From: Bacteroidales bacterium
GTDB lineage: Bacteria; Bacteroidota; Bacteroidia; Bacteroidales; UBA3663
Length of the DNA: 64,000 nucleotides
Assembly: GCA_017561935.1 (NCBI GenBank)
Contig: JAFZBE010000063.1
Span: 1 to 64,000 of the forward strand
Direction: 5' to 3'
Shown here: one piece after another, positions 9,755-18,725 of the stretch
How the letters are laid out: every line of letters begins with the position of its first letter
Position numbering within the stretch: the first letter of the stretch is position 1
Notes under the pieces: generated by a model
What the model was told of the DNA's origin: nothing
Databases searched by the model: none
The model's input: only the letters and a program-made list of their open reading frames with translations
Position numbers and translations under genes: made by a program

Positions 9755-10216
9755 ATGAAAAGAATTGAAGGAAACTTTTCGGCTGCCGGCCAGAAGATAG
9801 GCATCGTGGCATCGCGTTTCAATGACTTTATCGTCGATCGTCTCATCGGTGGAGCCGAAGACTGCTTCGTGCGTCATGGTGGCAATAGTGACGACCTCAC
9901 GTTGACCTACGTCCCTGGAGCATTTGAGATCCCGCTAGTGGCTTTGAAGATGGCCGAATCAGGCAAGTACGATGCAGTAGTCTGCCTGGGTGCAGTGATA
10001 CGTGGCGCAACACCGCATTTCGATATGGTGGCCAACGAGAGCGCCAAGGGTATTGCAACAGCGAGCCTCAAGAGCGGTGTGCCTGTCACCAACGGCATAC
10101 TTACCACCGACAGCATTGAGCAGGCCATCGAACGTGCCGGTACCAAGGCCGGCAACAAGGGTGCCGATGCCATGCTTTCGGCCATCGAGATGATCAACGT
10201 TGTCAAAGGTCTATAA
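9755..10216 (+). CDS. ribH: 6,7-dimethyl-8-ribityllumazine synthase
   Basis: A 153-residue penultimate enzyme of riboflavin synthesis, condensing the RibA/D product with DHBP and usually forming icosahedral or pentameric shells. Motifs: [42 protein letters not shown] (with the catalytic His in PHFD) and [14 protein letters not shown]. It completes the biosynthetic set in this operon. Confidence 0.94.
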   Translation: MKRIEGNFSAAGQKIGIVASRFNDFIVDRLIGGAEDCFVRHGGNSDDLTLTYVPGAFEIPLVALKMAESGKYDAVVCLGAVIRGATPHFDMVANESAKGIATASLKSGVPVTNGILTTDSIEQAIERAGTKAGNKGADAMLSAIEMINVVKGL

Positions 10217-10249
10217 GAATTCTGATTGGACATAAATCAAACGAAAAGG

Positions 10250-10714
10250 ATGGAAGAAAGAAGTCACATTGGAGCCTCCAGCGTCCAGTTTGTCAACGAT
10301 CTTATCAAGGACGTATGCCTCAATGGCAAGTCGCTGTCGAAGTTCCGCGGCGAGGTGAACAAGTATTTTCCAGGGAATGGCGATGTCTTTGGCCAAATCG
10401 AGGAGTTTGTCGATGTCGTGAAATCGGTGAAAAGTGGAGAAAAGGAGGTCGATGCCTCCTTCCTCGAACTGCGTACTCTGGCTCAGCATATCTACCTGAC
10501 GAGCGACACGGTGAATGCTGTGGTCGAGCCACTCCGTTCGAAGGTGAAAAAGCCTGAGCCTGTTGTCGTCAAGCAGGGTACAACCAGTATTACGACTCAA
10601 AAGGCTCCGGCACCTGCGCCGGTCAAGAAGGGAAACAGCAAGAAGACCCTCTATATAGTCCTCTTCATCATCGTCGTATTGGTATTGTTGATCCTGTACT
10701 TCAATTCGAAGTAA
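10250..10714 (+). CDS. tail-anchored small protein, unknown function
   Basis: About 154 residues from the ATG at 10250; an upstream in-frame TTG at 10226 is possible but unlikely. Residues about 1-95 are helical and acidic/basic mixed, a Pro/Ala/Thr linker follows (TTQKAPAPAPVKKG), and the C-terminus is one strong transmembrane helix (LYIVLFIIVVLVLLILYF) with almost nothing after it. That is the layout of a tail-anchored inner-membrane protein with a cytoplasmic head. It sits 33 bp after ribH and 34 bp before the MgtC gene, perhaps as read-through. Family not recognised. Confidence 0.65.
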   Translation: MEERSHIGASSVQFVNDLIKDVCLNGKSLSKFRGEVNKYFPGNGDVFGQIEEFVDVVKSVKSGEKEVDASFLELRTLAQHIYLTSDTVNAVVEPLRSKVKKPEPVVVKQGTTSITTQKAPAPAPVKKGNSKKTLYIVLFIIVVLVLLILYFNSK

Positions 10715-10748
10715 GGAGGAGTTTCGGTGATTTATAAATTGAAGCATC

Positions 10749-11462
10749 ATGGAAGAATTCTATGAGATGATCATGAGCCCCCACATCAATCTTGTGGGAG
10801 CTATCTACAAGATGCTGCTCAGTCTCGTGCTGGGTGGTATGATTGGACTGGAGCGCCATCATAAGGGGCAATTCGCAGGTATGCGAACCTTCTCCCTGAT
10901 TTGCATGGGCGCTACGATGGCAATGCTTGTGTCGATTTATATCCCTCAGGAGTATTTGGGCCTCAAGAATGGCGACCCTGGACGCATCGCTGCCCAAGTC
11001 GTATCGGGTGTGGGTTTCCTGGGTGCAGGTGCCATCATCCAGATGAAGGGCTCGGTGAAGGGTCTTACTACAGCAGCTGGCATCTGGATGACTGCTTCCA
11101 TCGGCTTGGCCATTGGAGCAGGGATGTATATCATCTCGACGGTGGCCACACTGCTTATCATCATCGTCCTCTCGTATGCCGACCGTTATGTGACGCGGTT
11201 CATTCGTGCAGGTGAGAGCAAGATCATCCGTGTGAAGGTCTCGGGCATCGTCAATGATATAAGCACCTTCCGCAACATGCTTCAAAGCTACAGCATCCAC
11301 ATCTCCGACGAGTTTCTCCGCTTCAATTACACCGAAGGGCAAACTGTCATCAACTTCGTGGTCGTTTCATACGGCAAGCCCAACTACGTAGCTCTCTTCA
11401 ATGAGATTCACCAATTGGGCAATGTGGCTTCGGTGACTCTTTCCAACGAACTGAACAATTAA
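10749..11462 (+). CDS. MgtC/SapB family membrane protein
   Basis: A 237-residue protein. The N-terminal membrane domain has the MgtC signature (LVLGGMIGLERHHKGQFAG, MRTFSLICMGAT, GVGFLGAGAII) with about five hydrophobic helices to residue 145. The C-terminal 80 residues form a soluble ACT-like domain (ESKIIRVKVSGIVNDISTF). In characterised members the family modulates F-type ATPase or magnesium-stress and virulence responses; the role here cannot be fixed from sequence. Confidence 0.85.
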   Translation: MEEFYEMIMSPHINLVGAIYKMLLSLVLGGMIGLERHHKGQFAGMRTFSLICMGATMAMLVSIYIPQEYLGLKNGDPGRIAAQVVSGVGFLGAGAIIQMKGSVKGLTTAAGIWMTASIGLAIGAGMYIISTVATLLIIIVLSYADRYVTRFIRAGESKIIRVKVSGIVNDISTFRNMLQSYSIHISDEFLRFNYTEGQTVINFVVVSYGKPNYVALFNEIHQLGNVASVTLSNELNN

Positions 11463-11609
11463 GGGGGCTCTTATCCTTTCATTTTGTAATGATGGATTAC
11501 CGAAAGGCCCTTGTTGAGGTTTAATAATTGACTTTTTGCCATTTTTTGCCCGAATTATTTTGCCAATTCAAGGAATTGCATTTAATTTGCAACAAGAAAC
11601 TAAAGTACT

Positions 11610-12620
11610 ATGCATTTCCCAGCCTGCTTTGTAGAGCTTCCGTGCCATGAGGTTGCCGCTCGCGCACCCTTCTACCTTGCTGCCGAGGAATGGATAGCCG
11701 GCCATCTGCCTGCCGACAATTACCTCTTCACGTGGCAGTTGAGCCGCACCGTGGTAATGGGTCGTAACCAGGTGGCCCATCAGGAAGTGAACCTTGACTT
11801 CTGTCGTGAGAATCACATCGATGTCATTCGCCGAAAGAGCGGGGGAGGTGCAATCTTCGCCGACGAGGGCAACATCATGATTAGTTTTGTTACCAGCCAA
11901 GGTAAGGTGGAGCCTATCTTCATGGAATATGCCACCACTGTCTCACGAAGCCTGAACGAATTGGGTGCACATACAGAGGTTCACGGTCGCAACGATGTCA
12001 TCCTCATGGGCAAGGGAAAGGTTTGCGGAAATGCCTTCTATCGTTTGGTTGACCGTAATATCGTGCATGGAACGATGCTTTACGACACCGATCCGCAGTT
12101 GATGCAGGGTGCGTTGCATTCCAATCCACAGAAGCTGCAGGCCAAGGGCGTCAGCAGCATTCGTGCTCGTGTGGGAGTCCTGAAAGGCAATCTGAACGTG
12201 CCGTTGGGTCTCAGTGAAACTGAAGAAGTGGCATGGCTGAGAGACCAGTTACGCCAGAAGCTCACCGATCGCGCCATCCAGCTTCCTCTCTCGGCTATTT
12301 CAGAAATAAAGCAGATCGAGCAGGGATATTATGTCGAAGAATTCCTTTTAGGCAGTTCAGCACGCGACGAGGAGGTGCGAAAGGCACGCATCGAAGGGTG
12401 CGGAACGCTTGAGATACATTTCGAACTGAAAGGTAGCTTGATACGGAAGGTGCGTCTCACGGGAGATTTCTTCGAGACGTCTGATGCGCAAAAGGCTTTT
12501 GCCAAAGCTTTTGAGGGTATTCCTTTCACCAAAGAGAGTCTCATAGAGGCAATGGGTCGGCATCATCCCGAACGATCTATACGCAATCTCAATCAAGAAC
12601 AGCTGATCAGCATGATTTGA
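11610..12620 (+). CDS. lplA: lipoate--protein ligase
   Basis: A 336-residue enzyme that attaches lipoate through lipoyl-AMP to carrier lysines. The catalytic domain shows the family motifs RRKSGGGAIFADEGNIMIS, GRNDVILMGKGKVCGNAF and HGTMLYDTD. The C-terminal accessory domain (about 245-336) is present. It lies directly before gcvT (28 bp), so the operon carries its own lipoylation enzyme for GcvH. A -7-like TAATTTG lies about 20 bp upstream of the ATG, but it is an imperfect box. Confidence 0.9.
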   Translation: MHFPACFVELPCHEVAARAPFYLAAEEWIAGHLPADNYLFTWQLSRTVVMGRNQVAHQEVNLDFCRENHIDVIRRKSGGGAIFADEGNIMISFVTSQGKVEPIFMEYATTVSRSLNELGAHTEVHGRNDVILMGKGKVCGNAFYRLVDRNIVHGTMLYDTDPQLMQGALHSNPQKLQAKGVSSIRARVGVLKGNLNVPLGLSETEEVAWLRDQLRQKLTDRAIQLPLSAISEIKQIEQGYYVEEFLLGSSARDEEVRKARIEGCGTLEIHFELKGSLIRKVRLTGDFFETSDAQKAFAKAFEGIPFTKESLIEAMGRHHPERSIRNLNQEQLISMI

Positions 12621-12648
12621 ATGAACCACAACTTTACAAATTATATCT

Positions 12649-13740
12649 ATGGAAGATAAGAAAACATGTCTTTATGACCGTCACGTGAGCTTGGGTGCCA
12701 AGATGGTCCCCTTCGGTGGCTTTGTGATGCCACTTCAGTATTCCGACATCGCCGACGAGCACATCGCAGTCCGCACCGCTTGTGGCGTGTTCGACGTGAG
12801 CCACATGGGTGAGGTGCTTGTCACCGGACCTGAGGCCGAGCGCTTCGTGCAGCATATTTTTACCAACAATGTGGCTGGTGCCCCCGTTGGCAAGATTTTC
12901 TATGGCATGATGCTCCACGAGAATGGCGGCACTGTCGATGACCTTCTGGTTTATAAGGAGGCCGACGACCGCTTCTTCCTGGTCATCAATGCAGCTAATA
13001 TCGATAAGGACTATGCTTGGATTGTTGAGCAAGCCAAGGCATTCGACGTCGTTACTGAGAACCAGAGCGATTATTATGGACAGCTCGCCGTACAGGGTCC
13101 ACAGTCCGAACGTGTAGTCGAAGAGGTGCTGGGGTTGCCTTGCGCCGAACTCGTCTTCTACACCTTCAAGAAGTTGGATGTCGGTGGAGAGACCATCATC
13201 ATCAGCCGTACTGGTTACACAGGCGAGGATGGCTTTGAGATCTATGGCTCGCACGCCTTCACTGTGGCTCAATGGGACAAGCTCATCGAGAGCGGTCGCG
13301 TGAAGCCATGCGGATTGGGTTGCCGCGACACTTTGCGCTTCGAGGTGGGTCTTCCACTCTATGGCGACGAACTCACCGACGAGCTAAGCCCTATTGAGGC
13401 AGGCTTGGGCATGTTCGTGAAACTCGATAAGGAGGAATTTGTCGGCAAGGATGCTTGTGCAAAACAAAAGGCCGAAGGCGTAACCCGCAAAGTGGTAGGT
13501 ATTGAGCTCGAAGGACGTGCTATCCCACGTCATGGCTACGATGTGGTGGTGGGTGACGAAGTGGTCGGTACGGTTACCACTGGTTACAATTCCATCTCGA
13601 CAGGCAAGAGCGTCTGCATGGCCCTTGTGAAGATCGAGTATGCCAAACTGGGCACCCCAGTGCAAGTGCGCATCCACCGCAAGCTCCAGCCGGGAGTAGT
13701 GGTCAAGAAGAAATTTTACGAGAAATCATATAAGAAATAA
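12649..13740 (+). CDS. gcvT: aminomethyltransferase, glycine cleavage T protein
   Basis: A 363-residue, tetrahydrofolate-dependent enzyme that takes the methylene group and ammonia from aminomethyl-lipoyl GcvH. Family motifs include GAKMVPFGGFVMPLQY, GVFDVSHMGE, ISRTGYTGEDGFEIY and RDTLRFEVGLPLYGDEL, plus the GCV_T C-terminal barrel. Standard length. It is second in lplA-gcvT-gcvH-gcvPA-gcvPB-lpd and is followed by gcvH after 20 bp. Confidence 0.95.
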   Translation: MEDKKTCLYDRHVSLGAKMVPFGGFVMPLQYSDIADEHIAVRTACGVFDVSHMGEVLVTGPEAERFVQHIFTNNVAGAPVGKIFYGMMLHENGGTVDDLLVYKEADDRFFLVINAANIDKDYAWIVEQAKAFDVVTENQSDYYGQLAVQGPQSERVVEEVLGLPCAELVFYTFKKLDVGGETIIISRTGYTGEDGFEIYGSHAFTVAQWDKLIESGRVKPCGLGCRDTLRFEVGLPLYGDELTDELSPIEAGLGMFVKLDKEEFVGKDACAKQKAEGVTRKVVGIELEGRAIPRHGYDVVVGDEVVGTVTTGYNSISTGKSVCMALVKIEYAKLGTPVQVRIHRKLQPGVVVKKKFYEKSYKK

Positions 13741-13760
13741 AAATCAAAACCTCAAGAAAA

Positions 13761-14138
13761 ATGGCAAAAGTTATTGAAGGCCTCTTTTATGCAGAGAGCC
13801 ATGAGTATGTAAGAGTGGAAGGCGAGTATGGCTATGTCGGCATCACCGATTATGCACAGTCTCAGTTGGGCAATGTGGTATATGTTGATATGCCGGAGGT
13901 TGACGACGAAGTGACTGCAGGCGAGGAGTTCGGTGCTGTGGAGTCGGTCAAGGCTGCCAGTGACCTATTCTCTCCCGTTTCTGGAACCGTCGTCGAAATC
14001 AACGAAGCTCTCGAAGAGCAGCCCGAGCTGATTAACGCCGATGCTTTCGAGAACTGGATCATCAAGGTGAAGCTTTCCGATCCTTCTGAACTTGACAACC
14101 TCCTCGATGCCAAGGCTTACGAGGCAATTTGCGAGTAA
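13761..14138 (+). CDS. gcvH: glycine cleavage system H protein
   Basis: A 125-residue lipoyl carrier that shuttles the aminomethyl group between the P, T and L proteins. The lipoyl site is Lys64 in AVESVKAASDLFSP, and the fold motif GYVGITDYAQSQLGNVVYVD is intact. Its stop lies 2 bp before the gcvPA start, so the two are probably translationally coupled. Confidence 0.96.
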   Translation: MAKVIEGLFYAESHEYVRVEGEYGYVGITDYAQSQLGNVVYVDMPEVDDEVTAGEEFGAVESVKAASDLFSPVSGTVVEINEALEEQPELINADAFENWIIKVKLSDPSELDNLLDAKAYEAICE

Positions 14139-14140
14139 AT

Positions 14141-15460
14141 ATGTATAAATACTTTCCCCATACGACCGATGACATTCAGCAGATGCTGGGTGTCATTGGT
14201 GTTCAGAGCCTCGATGATCTCTATGCCGAGATCCCCGAGGAATTGAAACTGAAACGCGATCTCGACATTCCTTCCGAGAAGTCGGAGGTCGAGGTGCGCA
14301 AGATCATTGGAGACCTGGCTGCCCAGAACAAACCACTCCTTTGCTTTGCTGGAGGTGGCGTCTATGACCATTATACGCCGAGCGTGGTTCCGTTCCTTGC
14401 CAGTCGCAGTGAGTTCTCGACCAGCTATACTCCCTATCAGGCAGAGATCTCGCAGGGTACCCTTCAGTACATCTTCGAGTATCAGACCATGATGGCTGAC
14501 CTCACGGGTATGGATCTTTCGAATGCCTCGATGTATGATGGCACTACTGCCACTGCTGAGGCAATGATGATGTGTGTGGCTCAGGCCAAGAAGCGCAATA
14601 AGGTGCTCATCTCTACGACATCCAATCCTCAGGTGCTGCGCGTTGTCGAAACCTACGCCCATTATCATGAAGTAGAACTTGTGAAGGTGCCAACCAAGGA
14701 CGGTGTTATGGACAAGGACATCGCCCGCGAACTCATCGAGAAGAACGACGTGGCAGGTCTTATCGTCAGTCAGCCCAACTATTACGGCATCGTCGAGGAT
14801 TTCACCGGCCTTGCCGACCTATGCCATGCTCATAAGGCGCTCTTCGCCATCAATACGATGGCCAGTGCGTTAGGCGTGCTCCGTTCGCCAGGCGAATGGG
14901 GAGCTGACATCGCTTGTGGCGATGCACAGAGTTTGGGTATCCCGATGAACTACGGTGGTCCCTACATCGGCTACCTTTGCACCAAGAACGAGCTGGTGCG
15001 CAAGATGCCAGGTCGCCTCGTTGGAGCCACCACCGATGCCGACGGTCGTCGTGCTTTCGTGCTCACTATGCAGGCTCGCGAACAACACATCCGTCGCGAG
15101 AAGGCTACAAGCAACATCTGCACGGCTCAAGGTTTCATGTGTCTCTTCGTGGCCTCATATCTCAGCCTGATGGGCGAGAAGGGACTGCGTGAGGTCAATG
15201 AGCAGAGCTATGCCGGTGCTCATTATTTGCATGATGCACTGCTCAAGACCGGTAAGTTCGAGGATGCTTTTGGACCACAAACCTTCCTCAACGAGTTTAC
15301 CGTGCGTGTCAAGGGTGATGCTAAGGCATTACGCAAGACTTTGGCCGAACGAGGTTTCCTCTTCGGTGTTGAAACCGAGGGTATGCCCGACTGCCTCACC
15401 ATCGCTGTCACCGAAATGCGTTCGAAACAAGAAATTGATTCACTCATCTCAAATCTATAA
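14141..15460 (+). CDS. gcvPA: glycine dehydrogenase subunit 1 (P protein, N-terminal half)
   Basis: A 439-residue non-PLP-lysine half of the split glycine decarboxylase. Motifs: LLCFAGGGVYDHYTPSVVPF, FSTSYTPYQAEISQGTLQ, FEYQTMMADLTGMD, and the glycine-rich MNYGGPYIGYL. The open frame extends upstream to a TTG inside gcvH, but the ATG at 14141 gives the usual start MYKYFPHT. The split P protein is common in Bacteroidetes and Firmicutes. 5 bp separate it from gcvPB. Confidence 0.94.
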   Translation: MYKYFPHTTDDIQQMLGVIGVQSLDDLYAEIPEELKLKRDLDIPSEKSEVEVRKIIGDLAAQNKPLLCFAGGGVYDHYTPSVVPFLASRSEFSTSYTPYQAEISQGTLQYIFEYQTMMADLTGMDLSNASMYDGTTATAEAMMMCVAQAKKRNKVLISTTSNPQVLRVVETYAHYHEVELVKVPTKDGVMDKDIARELIEKNDVAGLIVSQPNYYGIVEDFTGLADLCHAHKALFAINTMASALGVLRSPGEWGADIACGDAQSLGIPMNYGGPYIGYLCTKNELVRKMPGRLVGATTDADGRRAFVLTMQAREQHIRREKATSNICTAQGFMCLFVASYLSLMGEKGLREVNEQSYAGAHYLHDALLKTGKFEDAFGPQTFLNEFTVRVKGDAKALRKTLAERGFLFGVETEGMPDCLTIAVTEMRSKQEIDSLISNL

Positions 15461-15465
15461 AGGCT

Positions 15466-16944
15466 ATGAACAACGTATATTATGGAAAACTCGTATTCGA
15501 GTTGTCAAAGCCAGGACGTGTAGGATATTCTCTTCCCAAGTCCGAGATCAGTGGATACAGTCTCAACGAATTGCCAGAGGTATTGAAACGTCAGGGCAAG
15601 ACCATCCTTCCAGAATGTGACGAACTTACCGTGGTGCGTCATTACACAAACATGTCGAACAACAACTTCGGTGTCGATACGGGATTCTATCCATTGGGAT
15701 CCTGTACTATGAAGTACAATCCGAAGATCAACGAGGAGCTTTGTGCCCTCCCTGCCTTCAATCGTCATCCTTCCACACCCGTGGAGTTTGTGCAGGGTAG
15801 CCTGAAGGTATATGATGAGGTACAAAAGACGCTGTCAGAGATTTCTGGTCTTTCGCGTTTCACCCTCAACCCATACGCAGGTGCTCATGGCGAGCTCACG
15901 GGCTTGATGGTAATCAAGGCCTATCACCAGCAACGTGGCGACAACGCCCGTACCAAGATCATTGTGCCCAATTCGGCGCATGGCACCAACCCAGCTTCTG
16001 CAGCTGTGGCTGGCTTCAAGGTGGTGGAGGTGAAGAGTCTCGCTGATGGCACGGTCGATGTGGAGGATCTCAAGCCGCTGCTTGGTCCCGATGTAGCTGG
16101 CATGATGATGACTAATCCGAACACCCTCGGTATCTTCGAGAGGAACATTCCCGTGATTGCCCGTCTCGTGCACGATTGTGGCGGCCTGATGTACTACGAT
16201 GGTGCCAACCTCAACCCGATGCTCGGCGTTTGTCGTCCAGGAGATATGGGCTTCGACGTGATGCACATCAACCTGCACAAGACCTTCTCCACACCTCATG
16301 GCGGTGGAGGTCCAGGCAGTGGTCCCGTGGGTGTACGCAAGGGTTTGGAGCATCTGTTGCCTAACCCACAGGTAGAGAAGTTGGCCGATGGTACCTATTC
16401 GCTGCAATGTGGCAAAGATTCGCTCGGAAGTATCTCGACTTTCCTCAGCAATTTCACCGTCATCATTCGTGCTTACGCTTATCTGCTCTCACTCGGTAAG
16501 GAGAATGTCCCGATGGCCGGCAAACTGTCAGTGCTCAACGCCAACTACATCAAGGAGTGTCTCCGTAGTCATTATGAGCTGCCCATTGAGGGGCTTTGCA
16601 AACACGAGTTCGTCTTCGATGGTCTGCGTCCCGAATTCGGTGGCGACCATCACGACGACAGCCATGTCACCACACTTGATGTGGCAAAGCGTCTCCTCGA
16701 CTACGGCTTCCATGCGCCCACCATTTATTTCCCGTTGCTCTTCCACGAGGCACTGATGATCGAGCCAACCGAGACCGAGAGCAAGGATACGCTCGATGAT
16801 TTCATTGCTGTGATGAAACGTATAGCCGAAGAGGCGCGCGACGATCGCGAGATGGTCAAGACCGCTCCTCACCACACACCCATCCGTCGTCTCGACGATG
16901 TGAAGGCTGTCAGGGAGCCCAAGTTTACTTTCAAGAACCTTTGA
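15466..16944 (+). CDS. gcvPB: glycine dehydrogenase subunit 2 (P protein, PLP-binding half)
   Basis: A 492-residue pyridoxal-phosphate subunit that decarboxylates glycine and loads GcvH. The PLP lysine is about Lys272 in INLHKTFSTPHGGGGPG. Other motifs: PLGSCTMKYNPK, AHGTNPASA and DGANLNPM. It works as a heterodimer with the product of the preceding gene. Confidence 0.95.
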   Translation: MNNVYYGKLVFELSKPGRVGYSLPKSEISGYSLNELPEVLKRQGKTILPECDELTVVRHYTNMSNNNFGVDTGFYPLGSCTMKYNPKINEELCALPAFNRHPSTPVEFVQGSLKVYDEVQKTLSEISGLSRFTLNPYAGAHGELTGLMVIKAYHQQRGDNARTKIIVPNSAHGTNPASAAVAGFKVVEVKSLADGTVDVEDLKPLLGPDVAGMMMTNPNTLGIFERNIPVIARLVHDCGGLMYYDGANLNPMLGVCRPGDMGFDVMHINLHKTFSTPHGGGGPGSGPVGVRKGLEHLLPNPQVEKLADGTYSLQCGKDSLGSISTFLSNFTVIIRAYAYLLSLGKENVPMAGKLSVLNANYIKECLRSHYELPIEGLCKHEFVFDGLRPEFGGDHHDDSHVTTLDVAKRLLDYGFHAPTIYFPLLFHEALMIEPTETESKDTLDDFIAVMKRIAEEARDDREMVKTAPHHTPIRRLDDVKAVREPKFTFKNL

Positions 16945-16978
16945 TTCCTTTTTCAATAACGAATCGCCATCAATTATC

Positions 16979-17031
16979 ATGAATGAACTCAATCGATAAT
17001 TTTGGTTCTGCGCTTATGAATGAAGTCAATC
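16979..17031 (+). repeat. duplicated start segment before lpd (16-bp direct repeat)
   Basis: ATGAATGAACTCAATC at 16979-16994 is repeated with one change as ATGAATGAAGTCAATC at 17016-17031. The second copy is the lpd start. The first copy opens a six-codon reading frame ending at 16999. Confidence 0.6.
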
Positions 17032-18371
17032 TGATCATTATCGGGGCTGGTCCAGGTGGCTACGAGACGGCTGTCCGTGCCGCCAAGGCGGGATTGAAGA
17101 CCGTAGTCATCGAGAAGTCCGCGCTGGGCGGCACTTGCCTCAATGCAGGCTGTATCCCCACGAAGTGCTTGTGTCATTCGGCCGAAGTTCACGACGAAAT
17201 TGTTGCCGCAGGTTATGCCGATGCTCCTGTCGATATCGCAGCCCTTGTGGCTCGCAATGACAGCGTGGTCGAGAAACTGCGAGCAGGTGTCGCCATGCTG
17301 ATGAAGACGCCTGGCATCACGTTCGTCGAGGGCGAGGCTCGCTTTGTCGATGCCCACACGGTGGCTGTACGTAAGGTCGATGGGGCAGAGGAGCTATTCT
17401 CGGCTCCCAATGTCATCATCGCCACAGGCAGCGTGACTAAGTTCCTTCCTATTCCTGGTGCCCATGCCCAAGGTGTAATTACTTCGACCGAGGCTCTCAA
17501 CCTCACAAGCCTGCCCTGCCGTCTCTGCATTATTGGTGGCGGTGTTATCGGCATGGAGTTTGCCAGCATCTTCCGTAGCTTCGGAGTGGAAGTCGAAGTG
17601 GTGGAGTTCATGAAGGAGATTCTTCCCGCTTTCGACCGCGATATCGCCAAACGTCTGCGCACTTCGCTCAAGAAGCGTGGCATCGGTTTCCATGTGGGTG
17701 CTGCCGCCAAGGCCATCTACGAAGGAACTCCGATGCGCGTCGAATATGAGGAGAAGGGTAAGGTTCAGTCGCTCGAATGTGACCTTGTCCTGATGGCTGT
17801 GGGTCGTGGTGCCAATGTTGAGGCCATCAATCTCGATGACATTGGCGTTGAGTATTCGCGTCGCGGTATTACCGTCGATGAGGATATGCAGACCAACATC
17901 CCGGGCGTTTATGCCATCGGCGATGTCAATGGTCTCTGTCAGCTTGCCCATGCAGCAACCTTCCAAGGTTATTGTGCACTTCAGCATATCCTTCATCCCG
18001 ATGAAGCCAATCCTTATCGCGATGCCTTGAAAGTGATTCCTGCAGCGGTGTTCACAACACCCGAAGTAGCCATGGTGGGTCAGACTGAAGAGCAGCTTGC
18101 AGAAGCGGGAATTGAATACCGTGCTCATAAGGCATTCTATCGCGCCAACGGCAAAGCGCTCTCAATGGATGCCGACGATGGTTTGGTCAAAGTTCTTGTC
18201 AGCCCTGAGGGTACGATTCTTGGTGCCCATATCCTGGGCTCCCATGCCAGCGACATGATTCATGAAGTTACCGTTCTAATGCGTCGTGGAGGCACTATCC
18301 ATGACATTTCCCAAACTGTCCATGCCCATCCTTCGCTCAGCGAGATAATTCTTGCTGCTGCCGAGGCATGA
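17016..18371 (+). CDS. lpd: dihydrolipoyl dehydrogenase (glycine cleavage L protein)
   Basis: A 451-residue FAD enzyme that reoxidises dihydrolipoyl-GcvH with NAD. It shows the FAD site IIGAGPGGYETA, the redox disulfide Cys41-Cys46 in GGTCLNAGCIPTK, the NAD site IIGGGVIGMEFASIF, the second FAD contact YAIGDVNG, and the active-site His in VHAHPSLSE. An in-frame ATG at 16983 would add 11 residues, but MNEVNLIIIGAG at 17016 is the normal N-terminus. It closes the gcv operon and is followed by a terminator. Confidence 0.93.
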   Translation: MNEVNLIIIGAGPGGYETAVRAAKAGLKTVVIEKSALGGTCLNAGCIPTKCLCHSAEVHDEIVAAGYADAPVDIAALVARNDSVVEKLRAGVAMLMKTPGITFVEGEARFVDAHTVAVRKVDGAEELFSAPNVIIATGSVTKFLPIPGAHAQGVITSTEALNLTSLPCRLCIIGGGVIGMEFASIFRSFGVEVEVVEFMKEILPAFDRDIAKRLRTSLKKRGIGFHVGAAAKAIYEGTPMRVEYEEKGKVQSLECDLVLMAVGRGANVEAINLDDIGVEYSRRGITVDEDMQTNIPGVYAIGDVNGLCQLAHAATFQGYCALQHILHPDEANPYRDALKVIPAAVFTTPEVAMVGQTEEQLAEAGIEYRAHKAFYRANGKALSMDADDGLVKVLVSPEGTILGAHILGSHASDMIHEVTVLMRRGGTIHDISQTVHAHPSLSEIILAAAEA

Positions 18372-18408
18372 GGCCGTTAGTTAATTACACATATATATTA
18401 TTTACATC

Positions 18409-18448
18409 GAGCTCACGTGGTTTTGACTACGTGGGCTCTTTCATTTCT
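18409..18448 (+). terminator. rho-independent terminator of the gcv operon
   Basis: Arms GAGCTCACGT and ACGTGGGCTC pair with one mismatch, and a T-rich tail TTTCATTTCTC follows. It lies 38 bp after lpd. The rest of the 354-bp gap to the subtilase (18449-18648) is AT-rich with no credible gene. Confidence 0.7.
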
Positions 18449-18648
18449 CATCGAAAATAGGATAAGGCGAATCATAATGATAGTATTTCTGTCGGTCCAC
18501 TGACATTTTGTATGCAATGCGTTCGGGAATAGTGTGCCATTGTTTTTTCAATTTGTTATTAATGCGTAAATATTGCTGTGTTTTTATAGGTTTTTCAAGA
18601 AAATTCTAGAAAAATAGTGTTTTTTTTCGAAAAAATCTTTCAAAAATG

Positions 18649-18678
18649 TTTGCCGTATCATTTTATTACATATCTTTG
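18649..18678 (+). promoter_or_regulatory. Bacteroidetes-type promoter for the subtilase gene
   Basis: TTTG at 18649-18652, an 18-bp spacer, then TATCTTTG at 18671-18678. The leader is about 40 nt. Confidence 0.75.
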
Positions 18679-18725
18679 TGGCGTTTTTTACAAAATAATT
18701 ACTACAACCTCAAAACTGATTCATT

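Noticed and set aside
11463..11530. Terminator after the MgtC-family gene
   Set aside because: GTAAT/ATTAC and GGGC/GCCC segments can pair weakly, but no convincing stem plus T run is formed.
12621..12648. Glycine riboswitch before gcvT
   Set aside because: The lplA-gcvT gap is 28 bp, too short for a glycine aptamer.
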